From the NCBI GenBank assembly GCA_013397075.1, contig VWZS01010874.1, positions 1,485,327 through 1,549,326 of the forward strand: a stretch of DNA of 64,000 bases. Reading direction: 5' to 3'. Shown in pieces: positions 38,901 to 52,202 of the stretch (position 1 is the stretch's first letter; each line of letters begins with the position of its first letter). The stretch comes from Rhabdornis inornatus (Eukaryota > Chordata > Aves > Passeriformes > Rhabdornithidae). The position numbers were made by a program, and so were the translations under genes. The notes under the pieces were generated by a model that saw only the letters and a list, made by a program, of their open reading frames with translations, was not told the DNA's origin and searched no databases.

Positions 38901-41900
38901 CTGATTTGGCATAAATCTCAGCCTGATTTGCACACCTCCTTTTAATACAACAACATAAGATCTCTAACCCATGGCTTGTTTGAACAGGATTCACGTTACT
39001 AAATGGATGTAGATAAAAAAGGCAGAAACCAAGTGAGAAATACAGTCAAGAAAATCTCTCAATGTCCATTTCCCAACATGTCACCTCCCTGAAGATGCAC
39101 TCAATGAAAATACACTTTCTGACACTAAAGAGTTACTGCAGCAGCTCATTCTCATCAATATTCATGTGAGTAAGAAATGGCTGATATGAAACCATGGACA
39201 AGAAGATGTGGGAGAAGACACATGGAACTTGGAGTTTTCCAGTGTCAGGATAGTTCTTTTAAACAACAGGCAAAGTTCAGAGCAATTCTGTGCATTGTTC
39301 CCAATATTTTAATCAAAAATGGCTGTGCTGTACAAAGCATCGTGGTGTCTTTGTATTTCTAGGATGTGATTAGGAGCTAGTTTTCACTTAAGCATTTTCA
39401 AAAAGGCTTTTACTATGTGATGAAGGAGAAACAAACCTTCAGCAGGACATTAGAACTCCCTCACTGCAGTTGTGCTAAATCTCCCATCTGTTTTTTAAAA
39501 GCAGAAATTGCAGTGAGGCTTCTATTTGCTTTTTAACTGCTGACCTTTTTCTCCCTCTATTTTTTCTCATATGCTATTTGATCACATGTGAAAAACTTAG
39601 CTTTGGTTCTCTTATTTCCTGATTTTCTATATTTCAATTAGACTTTAATGGCTATATATACAGTGATAATGATCCAAGAGTGTTTTGAATGAAATCTGTT
39701 TTGTACTACCCAGCTTCTGAGAACTGCCACAGTTTGAGAAACTTTCTTCTGTAGCCCCTGAAGTGCCTTCTATAACATAATAATATAATAAACCGTGAAT
39801 CTGCTTTCCCTTTGCTGTGCAATACACCATTCTGTTTCCTACAGTCTGCTGCAGCATGATTTGCAACTATAAATAATTATCCTAAGTTATAAAGATGTAA
39901 TATAAAACTAAAAAGCAATACCATTAGACACCATACACTCGAGACTCTGAAGAAGCCATAAGAAAACATTGATTTTCTTAAAGAATAGGAGAAAAAAGGT
40001 AACAATGGAAATCATGGTTCATGCTTAGGATTAGTTCATTAAAAGCTTGCTGCAATTTTGGGTGCAAAGAACGAAAATAGCAGTAATCAGTGGCAAACCA
40101 CCTTTTTTATAAAAGGTGGGACACCATATTTTACGATGTCTATCTTAAAAGGTGAGAGGAAAACAAAAGCTGTGGTGGGAACGGGACTTGACAATGTGTG
40201 AAGTTCAGAATTACAAGGTATTACTCCCCAAAAGGGGAAAAGCCAGACTCAAGAGGGATTCATATAAACCTCTGCAAGGTTTGTGTCCAGATGTGTGACC
40301 CTGTGAGTTGATTTTTGTTTGTCCTGTCTGGTCTGGACAATACAACAAGAGGAATATATAGGATTTCGGGTTTTTGCTACACTACTTTCTAATGCCTTCC
40401 TTCCAAATGGCCCTTCATTTTCCATTCTTATTTTTGCTGCTTTTTTTTTTCTGTTGAGCTTCAGTCACCACATCATTTAACTGCCTTTACAAAGTATTTA
40501 GTATATAGACTTCCAGTAATCAGGAATTTTCTTTGTGAATCTGATGTTAGCTACTAAGACTACTCTAATTCCCTTCTACTTTCTTTCTTCTCTTTGCCTT
40601 GTACTAGTGTAAGAAGGTGGTATGGTAGTTTAAAAAGCTGCAAACATCCTAAGGATTATTTATATTATTTGTCCTTCTCATGACTTCTCATATTTCAGTG
40701 GGCAATTCTTTTCCAAGAAAGATACACTCACCCATTATTTGCAAACAGAGATAAAAAATAGATGTTCACATTTGAACTATGACTTAATTATTTCTTTAAG
40801 AGCAATGAAATAGATTGAGAACAATCTAAATGCAGCCAGCCTTATTTCATTGAGTCCCACTCGAGTGTTTTAAGAACAAGAACATTTACATCCAAGATTT
40901 TAAAAACTGTGTGCTAACTAGTGCACATTTCTCATGCAACTTTTCATCTTTGATGTTTAACGGTGCTTTCTCTACTTGCACTGCAAAAGGGACAAAAATC
41001 ACTGGGGTGATTTTCCTCACTGGGGTGCCTCAAGGATACAGCTATCCTTTGTGCCAGTGTAAGCTGTGCATGGAGCTGCTAAATATCCACAGAGGCTGAG
41101 GCAGTGGGATCCTCTCCAGATCCATTGGGATGGGTGTCAAGGAGAGGGAAGTAGGGCCAGGAGACTCCTGCAAGAAGAAACAGCCTCCAGAGTGAGGTAT
41201 GTAATTTCTGAGGCTGGTAAGAGAGCTAAAGCTTGGTAGGAGAAATCTGAGCCCCAAAATTCACAGTCTGACTTAAGTTGAATTTTCACACTTTTTTTTT
41301 CTCCCCCCAAACATTAGCTCTTTCAAGTCCTATTTTAGAGCTTTCATTTACAAAATCAATGTTTCGTGACCTTTTCATAGTGGTTTAAAAATGAAGACAA
41401 GAGATGTGTCCAGGGAAGAGAAATTGTATTAAAATATTGAGCTTGCTATCTCCACAGTGCTATACACAAATTAAATAATACATGCTAATATAGTAATTAG
41501 ATAGTTTGCTAGGTTTAGTGCAATGATTGTTTCCTAAAGCCACCATTGAATGAGAGATGGAGTGGCACCACACCGTAGCCAACAGCTCTCCTTAAAACAT
41601 AATGTGCTCAACCTTTGTGTATTTCTGTCTTCTATTTCTGCCAACTCTACTTGGAGTACTAACATGATTTGCAAAAAACACATTTTGAAATCAAGGTATG
41701 CTTTGAGTTATTGAAATACTGCAATACTAGAGACAAAACCAGAATGGGATGTTGGCTGGGATGAGGACAGAGCTACAGACACTTCACCTGGAATGACTCC
41801 TGTGTTCTGCACAAACCTCACAGGCAATGACCCCTCACAGCTCCTTCTCAAGAGCAAATAGCACAGAAAATACATGAAAGTGTTAGAGGGAAGGGCCATC

Positions 41901-43497
41901 CCCTGCACAGGGCTGTCCATAGGCTCCCTCCTCCTTTGTGGAAAACCGTAAGAGACCAAAGAGACTTTGCCTGTGGCTTCCCAGAGGATCACACTCCATG
42001 GACACTTGACTTGCATGTCCAGGCTAGATTAGGTATATGTCTGTACACCTCTCAGTTAATGAAGTCCCAGACACAGTGAGGACTCTTGTGAAACCTTGAG
42101 AATAGAAATTATAAAAGAACCCAGTCATAAACAGAAATCAAACTGGTAGCATCACAGGTACCCGTGGAACTTTGGAATAACCACAAGAAAGCTGGCACAG
42201 AATCACTGGCATGATGTATTCTGAACCAGATTGCAAAAAGCAACCTGGAAAAAAAAACATTCATTATAATGAATGAGCCTTTATTCCACATATGAAAGTG
42301 CTTCTGATGCTGACAAAAGGAGGAACAATATTTATCATTCTAGGATCTAAGGGGACAAAACAACAATATTAAATCATGAAAGGTTTTGTTTGTGAATTGG
42401 CATTGTTTTCTGTCTCTTGTGTTACCAGAATGATAAATGCTTTCCTTTGTATAGGAAAGAAAAGATACTGCATGTTTATTATACATATATTTATGCCATA
42501 ATTTTTGAGAAGGTTGGTTAGATTCTCATTAATACAAATATTTATATTACAGGTGCTAATAAACATTTGAGGGTGTGTGAAGGTGGTTTCCTCCTCTACA
42601 GTTTTTTTGAGCCTCTCCTTAATGATACTTTAGTTTCTGGGACAGATGAAACAAGGTTCAGTTATCACAGTTCTTAGGATAACTGGTGGGAATATTCCAG
42701 AAGCATAATGTGATCAAAGTGGATGGAAAAGCAATACACAAATGACTAAAGGCAAAACTGTGCCAGTCCCAGAATTACAGAAAGAGCTGATATGTATGAG
42801 ACATACTAAACACTTGCATTTGAATTTTTAATATAGAAAATAAATGTCACAGCATTTTCATGAAGAATCTATTAGTCTTGAATGCAGCTCATCTGCTACT
42901 CATTGCTATGGTTTATACCTTGCACTTTTTATTCATCTTTAACTCCTGCTGAACACTCAAGCAATAGCAATGTCTGACAGGAGGTTATGGATTTTTTCAC
43001 ATTATCGTATTTTTCTTACATTTTATGTTTTCAAAGGCTAGCACAGAGCATTTCAGCGAGCACATGAGAGTTAACACACTTTGTTGCCAATATTTTCAAA
43101 TGCAAGCAATATCTCCTGGTTTGCACAGTTCAGGATGAATATGGTGCATCAGTCTGCCATCTAAAGTGACTCAGCTCTGAGAGCTTCAGGGCTTGGCTCT
43201 GCCTTCAACGCCCTGAGAACACAGGGCTGAATTTTTTAGACAGTAAATACTGAACATATAAATAAATAAATACTAATCTGGTCTCCAAATATATATATGA
43301 GCATGACTCTAAGAAAGGATTACTTTTAAATGGTATAATTCTGTGCATCCTCTGAGTGCTGGGCAAAAGTTTCTAGAGCACAGCCAATTTTCCTGCACAG
43401 GTTTCAATTGCTAGGTTAGATGCACTTCAGAATAATATTTAAAATCGCAGAGAAATGTGCTCTATGTCTGTTAGATATTACAGTGTGCATGGATAGA
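35999..43497. other. Unique non-coding DNA, no gene recognised
   Basis: No gene or LINE fragment can be supported over 7.5 kb. A (TG)7 run lies at 36,919-36,932 and an A/G-rich tract at about 37,928-37,978. The plus-strand frame 36,616-36,933 (105 codons) is lysine and methionine rich, with no known motif and no convincing splice sites. At 41,020 the phrase GVPQG resembles the CR1/L2 reverse-transcriptase box, but the flanks do not, so it is not called. A short ATAAATAAATA run lies at about 43,258-43,272. Confidence 0.5.
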
Positions 43498-43603
43498 ATG
43501 GCTCTTCAGAAGAGCATGACAGTTTTCATTTTCTTTTTGGGTGTAATTGCTGTTCCTCTTGCTCAGCCACCTCCCTGTAACCTCCATCAGGGACAGATGC
43601 TTT
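43498..43603 (+). CDS. Candidate first coding exon of a secreted protein
   Basis: The ATG at 43,498 sits in a strong Kozak context (AGAATGG, A at -3 and G at +4). About 65 nt upstream, AATATTTAAAA at about 43,434-43,444 could act as a TATA-like element. The exon encodes 35 codons plus one base. MALQKS is followed by a hydrophobic core (MTVFIFFLGVIA) and then VPLAQPPPCNLHQGQML. Residues 1-18 fit a cleavable signal peptide, with V16-x-A18 obeying the -3/-1 rule, and one cysteine lies at position 27. The segment ends at GCTTT|GTGAGTAA, a consensus donor, in phase 1. Without splicing it stops two codons later, so splicing is needed for a longer product. I do not recognise the family. The proline-cysteine start of the mature part is faintly like ependymin-type secreted proteins, but the spacing does not match. 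A chance coincidence is possible. Confidence 0.35.
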
Positions 43604-43879
43604 GTGAGTAATGTGTGAGCACTCCACCACAAACACCTTTGCACTGCATTTAAAAAGAATAGAAACATATTCTCGGCCCTCCTTAACCCACAGACTTTTA
43701 AATTCAGGCTGAACATGCAAATTTAACTGGACTTTTATGCACCAATGGACTAAGCAATGAAAGTTCTGGAAATCACTACCAGCTCTCAGTTACACTGTGG
43801 AGTTCAGAGGCTTCAGGTGGTATTTCTGATACCCTGTTCCACAGCCATCACCAAGCAGCCCTATGTGAATGGCTGCATT
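43604..43879. other. Non-coding DNA, presumed intron
   Basis: Nothing is recognised between the donor at 43,604 and the LINE relic at about 43,880. If the exon before it is real, this is the start of its first intron. Confidence 0.4.
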
Positions 43880-44015
43880 AATGGTATGTAAGAAAGAACA
43901 CCATCTCCTTACTCCTATCTACATTGGCTCCCCAGCTCTAACACAAGTAAAAAGATACTGCTTGATATTAAAAACTGTCACTATAAATGCTTCATAGATC
44001 TATGGAGCTATAAGA
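43880..44015 (+). mobile_element. Relic of L2/CR1-clade LINE ORF2 C-terminus
   Basis: One plus-strand frame reads YSYLHWLPSSNTSKKILLDI, with LHWLP at 43,919-43,933. LHWLP followed by a basic residue and K-I-LL is the signature of the ORF2 C-terminal region of L2 and CR1-clade LINEs. A stop lies just before it, and flanking sequence is too eroded to extend the match. A neighbouring frame shows a similar HHLLTP-like stretch, suggesting a frameshift within the block. It is a small, old fragment. Confidence 0.42.
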
Positions 44016-47000
44016 CTGCATTAATCAACTGGTTTGGATTGTTTGGGGTTTTTTTGACAGAGAGAACTGGGCTAAATTATTTTGGAAACTAATACATGAG
44101 TAAGCTGCAAAATTCAATTACTTGAATTAGCACAAAATTTCCAGGGAACTTTTAGCACATGTGCAAAGTTTTGTGTGGAAAATGACATGTACAGACGTTA
44201 CAATGAAAAGTCAGGAAGTTTCCAAATTTTGATAGCTTTCAGGTTGGATGTGTCAAAAGATAAGCCCTGATGCTGGCAGGCAGTCTCCCTTGAAAATTTA
44301 GATTCCATATACAGAGACCTTCAGGTAAACCAATTTTTACTTTCACCTCTGCCTCCAAGTGCTGGTCTCAAAGGACTTCATTTCAGCCAAGACCTGTCAA
44401 ACCCCCAAATGCTTTTCATTACTGAATTCCTTCTGTATGTTCTGTCAGCTGTGTTAAAATAATAAATTCACAAGCAATTGATTTTTGAAAAGGGAGAGAA
44501 CCACTTGAACTCATCTCCTGATTTTGTTATTTCAGCATGTAAATTTTTTCTTTACATATTTAAAATTGTAGTTTGAAGTCTTTCTTTTCTATGCCCTTTA
44601 TGGGGTTTAAAGTAGCAACAGGTTCAGAGAACATGTAATAAAAAAAACCTTCTCGGTACAATGACTCGGAGACATCAGGGGTGTACTCCAGTCAGTACAT
44701 ATCATCTCATATCATTAATATTAATGATAATTCACTCACAAACATCCAGCACATACTAGGTGCCCTGGTGATCTTAATTGGTGCTATGAAATAATAAAAT
44801 GATTTCTTACATTCTGATGCATGTGGGGAGAAATTCAGGATATTTCTAAAACTCCTTGCAGAGGTGATTTTGTACAGTTTTTTGTCATTATCAAGGGAGG
44901 ATAATACATAAAAGCCACAGTGATGGATTAAGAAAGTAACAATGGTTATTTCACCTAAAACGTTGAAAAGAGTCTTTTCAAATTGTGTGTGTGTGGAAAG
45001 GGAGCTTAGTTTGGATGAAGCAGTTGCAAGAACACCTTAATGGGGGACAAGAAAGCAATTAACAATGAAAAGTCACTGATGCAAAAGATAGTCCTAGAGA
45101 TTAAAATCTTATTGAAACAAATGCTTCTCCATTTGATCATAATGAATTGAGCTGAAAGATCTGCAAAACCAGTTCACTGAACATGAGAAGAAAATAATAA
45201 TTTGTTACCCAATTATAATACAAAGCTTTCTGCCCAACATACTGCTCTACAGAATTACTTAAATAGAAATCAACCGAACAACACCATAGTAGAATTAGAC
45301 ATATTATTTGAAACTTCAGTGTGATAATTAAGAAAAAAATATATACAGATATATCAATTTTATAGGACTCTAAAAACATGAGACTATGCTTTACCCCAAT
45401 GGAAAAGCAAAATATTCAAGGGAACAAGAAATGAAATGGGCATAGCAGGGATAGATGAAGCAAATAGTACAGGAAAGAAAGGGGCAGTGAAGGGCAGGTG
45501 AAGCTCAACTATGCATGGGGCAACAGGGGAACAGTCTGCGATGAGATAAATTGCAGAGACAGAAGTGGGAAAGGTAGGGAGAGAACATTAAGAAGTGAAG
45601 ATGGAGAGAAGTACATTACAATGTGGGAACAGATTGCTTAAATTAGACAAATCCATCAGATCAAGGTAGATTGGTTTTTTGTGATGGGGATGAAGACCTC
45701 AAATTGATCCCACCTGACTTTAGGCACTTAGCTGAGACATCCAAATCTGGAAGGGCTCCTGTCAAAATTTGAAAAGTCAGCAGAGAGGCCTGTCCAAACA
45801 AGAATCAAGGCTCCAAGTGCTCAACTGCCCTTTGACAGAAGTGTTAAGAAAGGATAGGAGCTGATCACATCAGTAACACATTTAAAATAATATGCACAGA
45901 TTACAGGAAATATTTGGATTAGATGGTCCTACTATAAAAGAGATTAAAGAAGGACAAAATAAACATAAACAGCGGTCACAGGATTTGTTATTGAATAGGT
46001 TTTTCACAGGTCCCATATTTTTCAATCTTGCCATTTATGGGAAAATGTGGCAGTGACAGGGATAGGCACAACAAAACAGTCAGCAGTGGTGAGGATGGCA
46101 CCCATAGAAAAAGAAAATCTCTTAAATTTTCATTTTCTTACCAGTTGTTTGCCACTGGAACAAAATATGAAGTCACGTGTCTGGGACAACAATGTGGGAT
46201 ATACCAAAATCAAAGCAATGGCTTCAGAAAGGCTCTCTATACTCAGGGAAGAGGAAAGGATTTGATTACATTTTAAAAGTTCTGAGGAAGGAAAGATCAT
46301 GTGCTAAAAAGGTTCTTTCACCCTTTCAGCAAGTCTAACACACACAGGCTTAACACACACATCTAAAGCCTGAACTCAGAAAACCTAAGGGATGGGAGCT
46401 TAAAGGAACTGTGATAAATCATCAGAGTAGGTAAATTAACAATTCACATCTTAAAATCTGTGAAAATAAAGAATCAAGCACACAACCTGGAAAGACAACA
46501 AAGTTGGAGTCAGTTCATCAGAAAAACCAACATGACAGAAAGGCACTGGAAGGAACACACACAGGTGTGAGCAATTACAAAAACAAATTATCTGAAAATA
46601 TGGATTTCTTCACTGTCTAGTAAATAAAGTAATTTTAGCAAATGAAACAAGCTTTTAGATGAGAGAAAACAAAACTGAAATTATCAAACTGTCTATGTTT
46701 TTGGGTTTGTCAGTCCATAAAGAATGAACACAAATCCCACCTGAAATTAAGCTGTAAATAACATATCTTTTCAGATCATCATCTACTTGAATTTCAGTAA
46801 CAAAAACTTTGAAGAAATTCAGTTGCGTGTTCCCACCGCAATGTTTTCTAACACTCCTGGTGATGTTCTGCAAGCTGTGTGTAATTAGGCCTGATGAACT
46901 TTGTCCCTTAATAGGGACAAACCCAATGTTTGAAACTTAAGTATGAACAAAAGACAGGGTAAAAGAAAGAAGGAAATGTATTGGTCTTCCTAGATTTAAA

Positions 47001-47300
47001 ATTATGGAGAAAAGCTTAAATACATCAAAAGATGTAAGGAAAAAAAAAAGTTGTAATTCTTGCTTAAAAGAAAAAACCCACAGGACGGCATCCTTTCTGA
47101 GATCCCTTACCTTACTGAGTGTTCTGCTGTGGAAAAAGCAGTGTTCTGCTGTTCTCATGCCAGGAGTGCACAAACCCTGCACAGGAACCAGACAGTGAAC
47201 ATACAGTCGGACACTGTGGTTCTTACTGCCATAATGAAATTATGCTTTAGACATTTTCTGCATGACTAATCTCTCTTGATTACATTCTGAAGCTGTGCAG
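44016..47300. other. Unique non-coding DNA
   Basis: No gene is recognised. An acceptor-like site with a good pyrimidine tract (TTTTCATTTTCTTACCAG) ends at about 46,143, but no frame after it is convincing. The 45,700-45,850 stretch contains GACTTTAGGCACTTAGCTG, vaguely like an old reptile-type repeat; I cannot support a family call. Confidence 0.45.
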
Positions 47301-47476
47301 TGAATTGTGAATTATGGATGTACGAGGCCTCCTCTTTGTGGTTCTGCTGGCTCTGGTGCAGAAGGATCGCTGGACTTTGGTGCACAACTTTTGCTGTGGG
47401 ATTGTTCTCTGGGAGGGATATGATAGACCCAGAGAACCTCCACCCTGGGCTCAGTGCCCTGTGCAGCCCTCCCCAG
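47301..47476 (+). CDS. Possible internal exon, phase-compatible with 43,498 exon (weak)
   Basis: An AGCTGTGCAG acceptor is followed by 176 nt and the consensus donor CCCCAG|GTGAGC. Entering in phase 1, as the exon at 43,498 would require, the frame is open for 58 codons and exits in phase 0. The deduced peptide is unusually rich in tryptophan and cysteine (SSLWFCWLWCRRIAG), which is not typical of a folded secreted domain. A second frame from ATG 47,314 is also open and hydrophobic at its start. The local GC rise explains part of the openness in both frames. I rate this as a weak candidate. Confidence 0.15.
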
Positions 47477-47904
47477 GTGAGCTCCATTTCCACCCTTGAG
47501 CAGGGAGCGTTGAGGGGAACTGGTCCTGTCCCAGGGTAACACCACCCCCAACCTGCCAGACCTAACATGGAAGAGAATTGGGTTTTCAGCACTGAAGGAA
47601 AGGACAGGTCTCTGTAGATTTCCTATCTCTCAGACTCTTCCCTCTTGATTTCCAAAATATTCCTCATATTGCTAAGCTTTTCCTAAGGTATCCACACACA
47701 TGCACCCACTTCAATTTCTACTCAGGTGGCAGGACTAGAACTTTACAGACTCATCCTGTCAATAAGGAAGGGTCTATCCATTAATAGACAACATCTAGTA
47801 ACATTCTTAGGAGCTTCATGTGAGTTTTTTCTTTTCCCATAGTCATCTTCCACAAAATGATTTGTGGAAAGAAAAGATGTGCCCACAGGTTTCAGGACAC
47901 TTAC
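47477..47904. other. Non-coding DNA between exon candidates
   Basis: No feature is recognised between the donor at 47,477 and the minus-strand exon candidate. The open frame of that candidate extends through part of this interval to 47,743. Confidence 0.4.
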
Positions 47905-48042
47905 CACGAGAACTGCAGAAAGGCTCTCAAACAGAGCAGGAATTGCTTCAAACCAATTTTCCATCAGCCTTAATGCAACCATGCACATGAAACATTCTCT
48001 TTGCAAATCTTCTTCACAATCTGAGGCTAACACCTGTAGCAT
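47905..48042 (-). CDS. Possible internal coding exon, unknown protein (weak)
   Basis: On the minus strand TCTCTGGTCTAG precedes 138 nt that end at CTCGTG|GTAAGT, a perfect donor. The segment encodes exactly 46 codons in phase 0-0. It starts MLQVLASDCEEDLQREC and continues with a W-containing, leucine-rich stretch ending LSAVLV. The alternation of acidic and hydrophobic residues suggests paired alpha-helices, as in HEAT or armadillo-like repeats, but I recognise no family. The frame stays open past the donor to 47,743, so openness is not evidence for the exon end. It could belong to the same minus-strand gene as the terminal exon at 29,192 only if another exon between them changes the phase from 0 to 1. 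Confidence 0.2.
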
Positions 48043-51000
48043 CTAGACCAGAGATGCACGACAACGATGTGAAGCTCTTTATAAAACCTGACTGATGGGA
48101 AATCAATATTACAAACAAACCCATAACCAGGGATCCATTACTGCTACAATATACAAACCAGCTCTGTGCTATTCAGCAAACACCTGCAAAGTATGTGTCA
48201 GCAGTGGGAAATCCTTTTTCCAACTCTCTGGGAATATACAGTGACACAATATCCCTGAAACTAGGAAATATTGTAAACAAACCCATAGGCTCATAACCTT
48301 AAACAGAGTTATCCACCACAGTATATTCTCATGTGCTTTGGTCCCATTATGGTAAGGTTTGCTTTAGTCTTTTAATCTGATCATGCATACCCTGAATTGT
48401 TAAAACTAGAATTATAGATGTAAAGTTGTTTTGCCTTCTACAAAAAATGTGCTTTGGAGAGACCAAACCAGAAATTAAATGCATGGAAAATAACAGAACT
48501 ATTTCAATAGCATTAATTGCAAAGCGGTTTAAGAAAGTATCTTTTGATTAAATAATTGTTTTAATTATACAGTATACTTAGGTTTACCAACTATAAACAC
48601 TTCTGCTTTAGTATTGGGATAATTTCACATATACTGTCTTGCCACATTTTACTTCAGAGCATGAATAAACTAGAAATAGAAATCACTGTAAAAGTAGATC
48701 CAAACAGAAGGAAAAAGGATGATTTCTCTACAAATAACAGATGTCTATCACAGTAAATTGTTAAAGGATATAGCTAAATGCAAATAGTCAATTCATGGCT
48801 TGCCCAGGAGAAACCTTTGTATTGGGGCAGTAGCAGGGGAGAACAAACCTTAGGTCATTCAGAAATGGTCCCTGCCCAGGAAGGGCTCTGAGCAGAGCTC
48901 AGCAATGTCCCTCTCATTGTAGGGCTGCACCAAGGCAGCTCTTCTGCCAGGGCATTTTCCAAGTGGAAATCTTTGCAAAGGACAAGGTTCTCATGGCTGC
49001 CTTCCTTAAACTTACAGATTCCTGGAGGGTTCTTTTTATAACCAAAATGAGATGCTTCTTGACTGCACACTGTGGCAGACCATAAATTCACCATGGTACA
49101 TTATCCACCATCTCAAGAAAAAATAAATTCAATAATTCTTATCTACATGGCAGCAATTTTCCACTGGGTCGGTATTAAAGCTTTCTTTGAGAGTAAGAAA
49201 TGTGTTAAAAATCAAATACTGTTGTAGGGGGAATTTTCTCAGAAACATTACTATTAAAGGTAATTAAATTTTATCCTCAGACAAAATCCTCAAGTTTGTT
49301 ATTGTTTCTTTTTTCAAGGGGATATAGACAGAGTAAATGTATTCTGACATTTGGTAGGAAGGGGAGGAGAGATATTTGTGATACAAAATGGATGAGGAAA
49401 GGAGATGTTAGTGAGGCATTGTACATGTAGACATGCTCTGACAGAATTGCAAAGATTTTTACAGCTATAAAACACTCAAATCTCTCCTCAGTTTAAAAAT
49501 ATGCCTGTAAACAAGTACTTTATATCATTCTGTGAAACAATGACAGTAACAAGTGCTTGTACTCTGCCTGCAGTGAAGGGGTTCCTGCTTCACAGTATTA
49601 CCATTATGAAATTTCAGAATTATTGGTCCTTCACAAGACAAAGAAAAATCCTTGCATGCACTGACTGCAGGATCAGTGTAAATAGAACAAAACCAGCAGA
49701 ACTGCTTGGCAGGAGTTTAAGTAGTCTCTTATCTCTACACTGCAGTTCTGCTTGTACTGCACCTCAGTACACACACAAGACTTTTGTGTTGGTCTTGCTC
49801 TCACCTTGTAATCCACCAATCAAACTGGTTGAAGGCTGCCAGAAACTTAACACATCTGTTTAAACTTCTCCACCTGGTAATTGCAATTCCTCTTTTTTTC
49901 TAGTTTAAAAATGCATCACATTGATACTATTTTAAATTCAACTATTGATTAATTTATATTTTCAACTCAATCAATTTCCACACTGCTCTCCAAATTTATT
50001 TGATTATGGGGGAACATATTTTATTTTGAAAGATAATGTTGAAGTCTTCAGAAGAGCTGTGTGTCATCTCTTCAGATGGTGTCTCTTCCACACACCATGG
50101 GTTAATAAAAAATTTGGCTGTCTCGGGTCCTGGTTATCTTTTTGCCTGAGTAGCAAATTATGTGAGTCCAATTGACATTACTTACAGTATGTTGGCATTA
50201 GAATTATATATACACATATATATGGACTAAACTTTGATAAGAAAATGTATCATTGCTGTCTTTCCCCTGTTTTCTTTAAGGATTATAATCCCAGAGAATT
50301 TGTGCCCCAAAGCTCTTTGACCTTCTTTCCACTGTCAAATATTCCTTTTCTGGAATTATGTAACATTGGTCAAAAACACACAACAAAAATTTTGAAAAAC
50401 AGAAATGTCATAAGGCTGATACAATGCCTTTGCATAGACAAAGGCATCTGATCATTACGGGGAACATTTTCCCCACTAATGAAAGTTTATTGGCTGTATC
50501 TTTAAAACTGACAGTGTCTTTCAGGATCTATCAAATGTATCATAACATAAGCTATCAAAATAAATAAAATATAAAGTGCATACTTCTTAGGGACATAATT
50601 TCCAAGTACATAAACTTTTATCTTACTTTTGAAAAAACATCAAATCACTCGGAGCACTTTAAAAAATACGATTTATGGAAAAGGCTTCTTTTACAGGCTC
50701 TGAGCACTCTATAAAAAGTCTTTCAAACAGCAGGGCTACCAGAACTTTTAACAGAGAAAGTTATAAAGCAGATTATGGATGAGAACAGGTGAGACAGAAT
50801 CATGGTCGCTGCACTCAATCAAATGTATCTGCATCTGGTGAGTAGCTCTAAGAATTAAGTATGTTACAGCTGAAGAAAGACTCCTGCAAGTTCTCAGTTT
50901 GCATTCCCCAGATCCAATCTTTGCAGCACAACAGAAGCTGCCATGCTGCAGAGTCAGCTGTAACCTCAAGCACAGGAGATGCTTTGGGTACTCAGGTGAA

Positions 51001-52202
51001 GACCTCATGGATGAAGCAAAGGTTGAGATGAGAACAGTCCAGTCATGCAAAAAACATACTGCTTTTTAAAAGAAAGCCTCTTCTTTATGTCAGAATCACA
51101 ACATGTGAAACTATTAATTATTTACACAGCACTCAGTACACAACATTGGGGTTACCTCACACCAAAGATGCTTCTCAAGGTGATTTGCTGTTACAGCTCG
51201 TGGTCACTGCTAACCTGGGCAGCCTTGGAGCTGTGAACCTGCCAGGTTAACTGATGCAGCTATTCTGTCCTGGCTCCATACAGACTCTCATTCTCCCAAG
51301 GCTTGCTGAGCAGAGATATGTCTGTGAACTGCAGCACCATGCTACATGTGACAGCCTGAAATAAAAGGCAGTTCAGCTCAGTTTCAAAGGCTGTTTTTAA
51401 TCTGCTCCAACTCCAGCTGCCTAGAGTGAGGTGAGGAGACTAAGCTAATCATCTAGGCTCCCTCTGTAGAAGAGTAACAGAGATACCTCAAGAGTGAGAT
51501 TTAAAAGATAATTTTATTTCAAACTCATGTAATAGAACAGGACAAGATGTCCTGTCCAAGTGCCTCATTCTTTTTGTTGACTCCCAAGGAAACTTAGATT
51601 AATTCAGATTAGAAACCTAACTTCTGGATGAATGTGAGGCAGCTCCTGGTTATTTTGATATAGAATTGCTTAAGAACAGCTGTGGGAACAGCCTTATACA
51701 GACAGCATTAAGGATAATTCTTGCTTCTGGCAATTCACAAATTAAGCTAAACTAAAATCCCATTTCAGCTATAAAACTATTTTAAAAGATGCTTTTTGGG
51801 TTCATATAATACATCTTAATGAGAGAAGGGTGCCATATGGAGGGATTTCATTTTGTTAAAAGATACTCAGTGCTCTTATCTTCTTTATGTACTGCACAGA
51901 AATTGAAAGCAAACAATACTTATATATTTTTTGCAAGCAATTTCCATTTTAAATACAGAAAACTTTATTAATAAAGCAATGGGATATTGGAATGCTAAAA
52001 TGAGAGATCTGGGAGTAAAGGCTCCTTTAACTCAGTTAACACCATCTAGCTGTATGTAGTTATCTTGCATTTATTCATTTGCATGTATGGACCATGGCGC
52101 TTTAAAATGTCATGTATTATTTTCCAAGGATCACTTTCAAAGGGAAATTGTAATTTTCCAAATACAACTGCCATATAAAATAATAGCTAATGTAACCATA
52201 AG
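48043..52202. other. Unique non-coding DNA
   Basis: No gene is recognised over 4.2 kb. AT-rich stretches with ATTAATTGC and TTTTAATTA motifs at about 48,510-48,595 look like possible homeodomain sites. A TATATATACACATATATATG run lies at about 50,203-50,224. Frames of 60-120 codons have no family resemblance. Confidence 0.5.

Noticed and set aside
41011..41060. GVPQG phrase resembling the CR1/L2 reverse-transcriptase box
   Set aside because: The residues on both sides do not fit the expected LGPLLF continuation or the upstream block, so it is probably coincidence.
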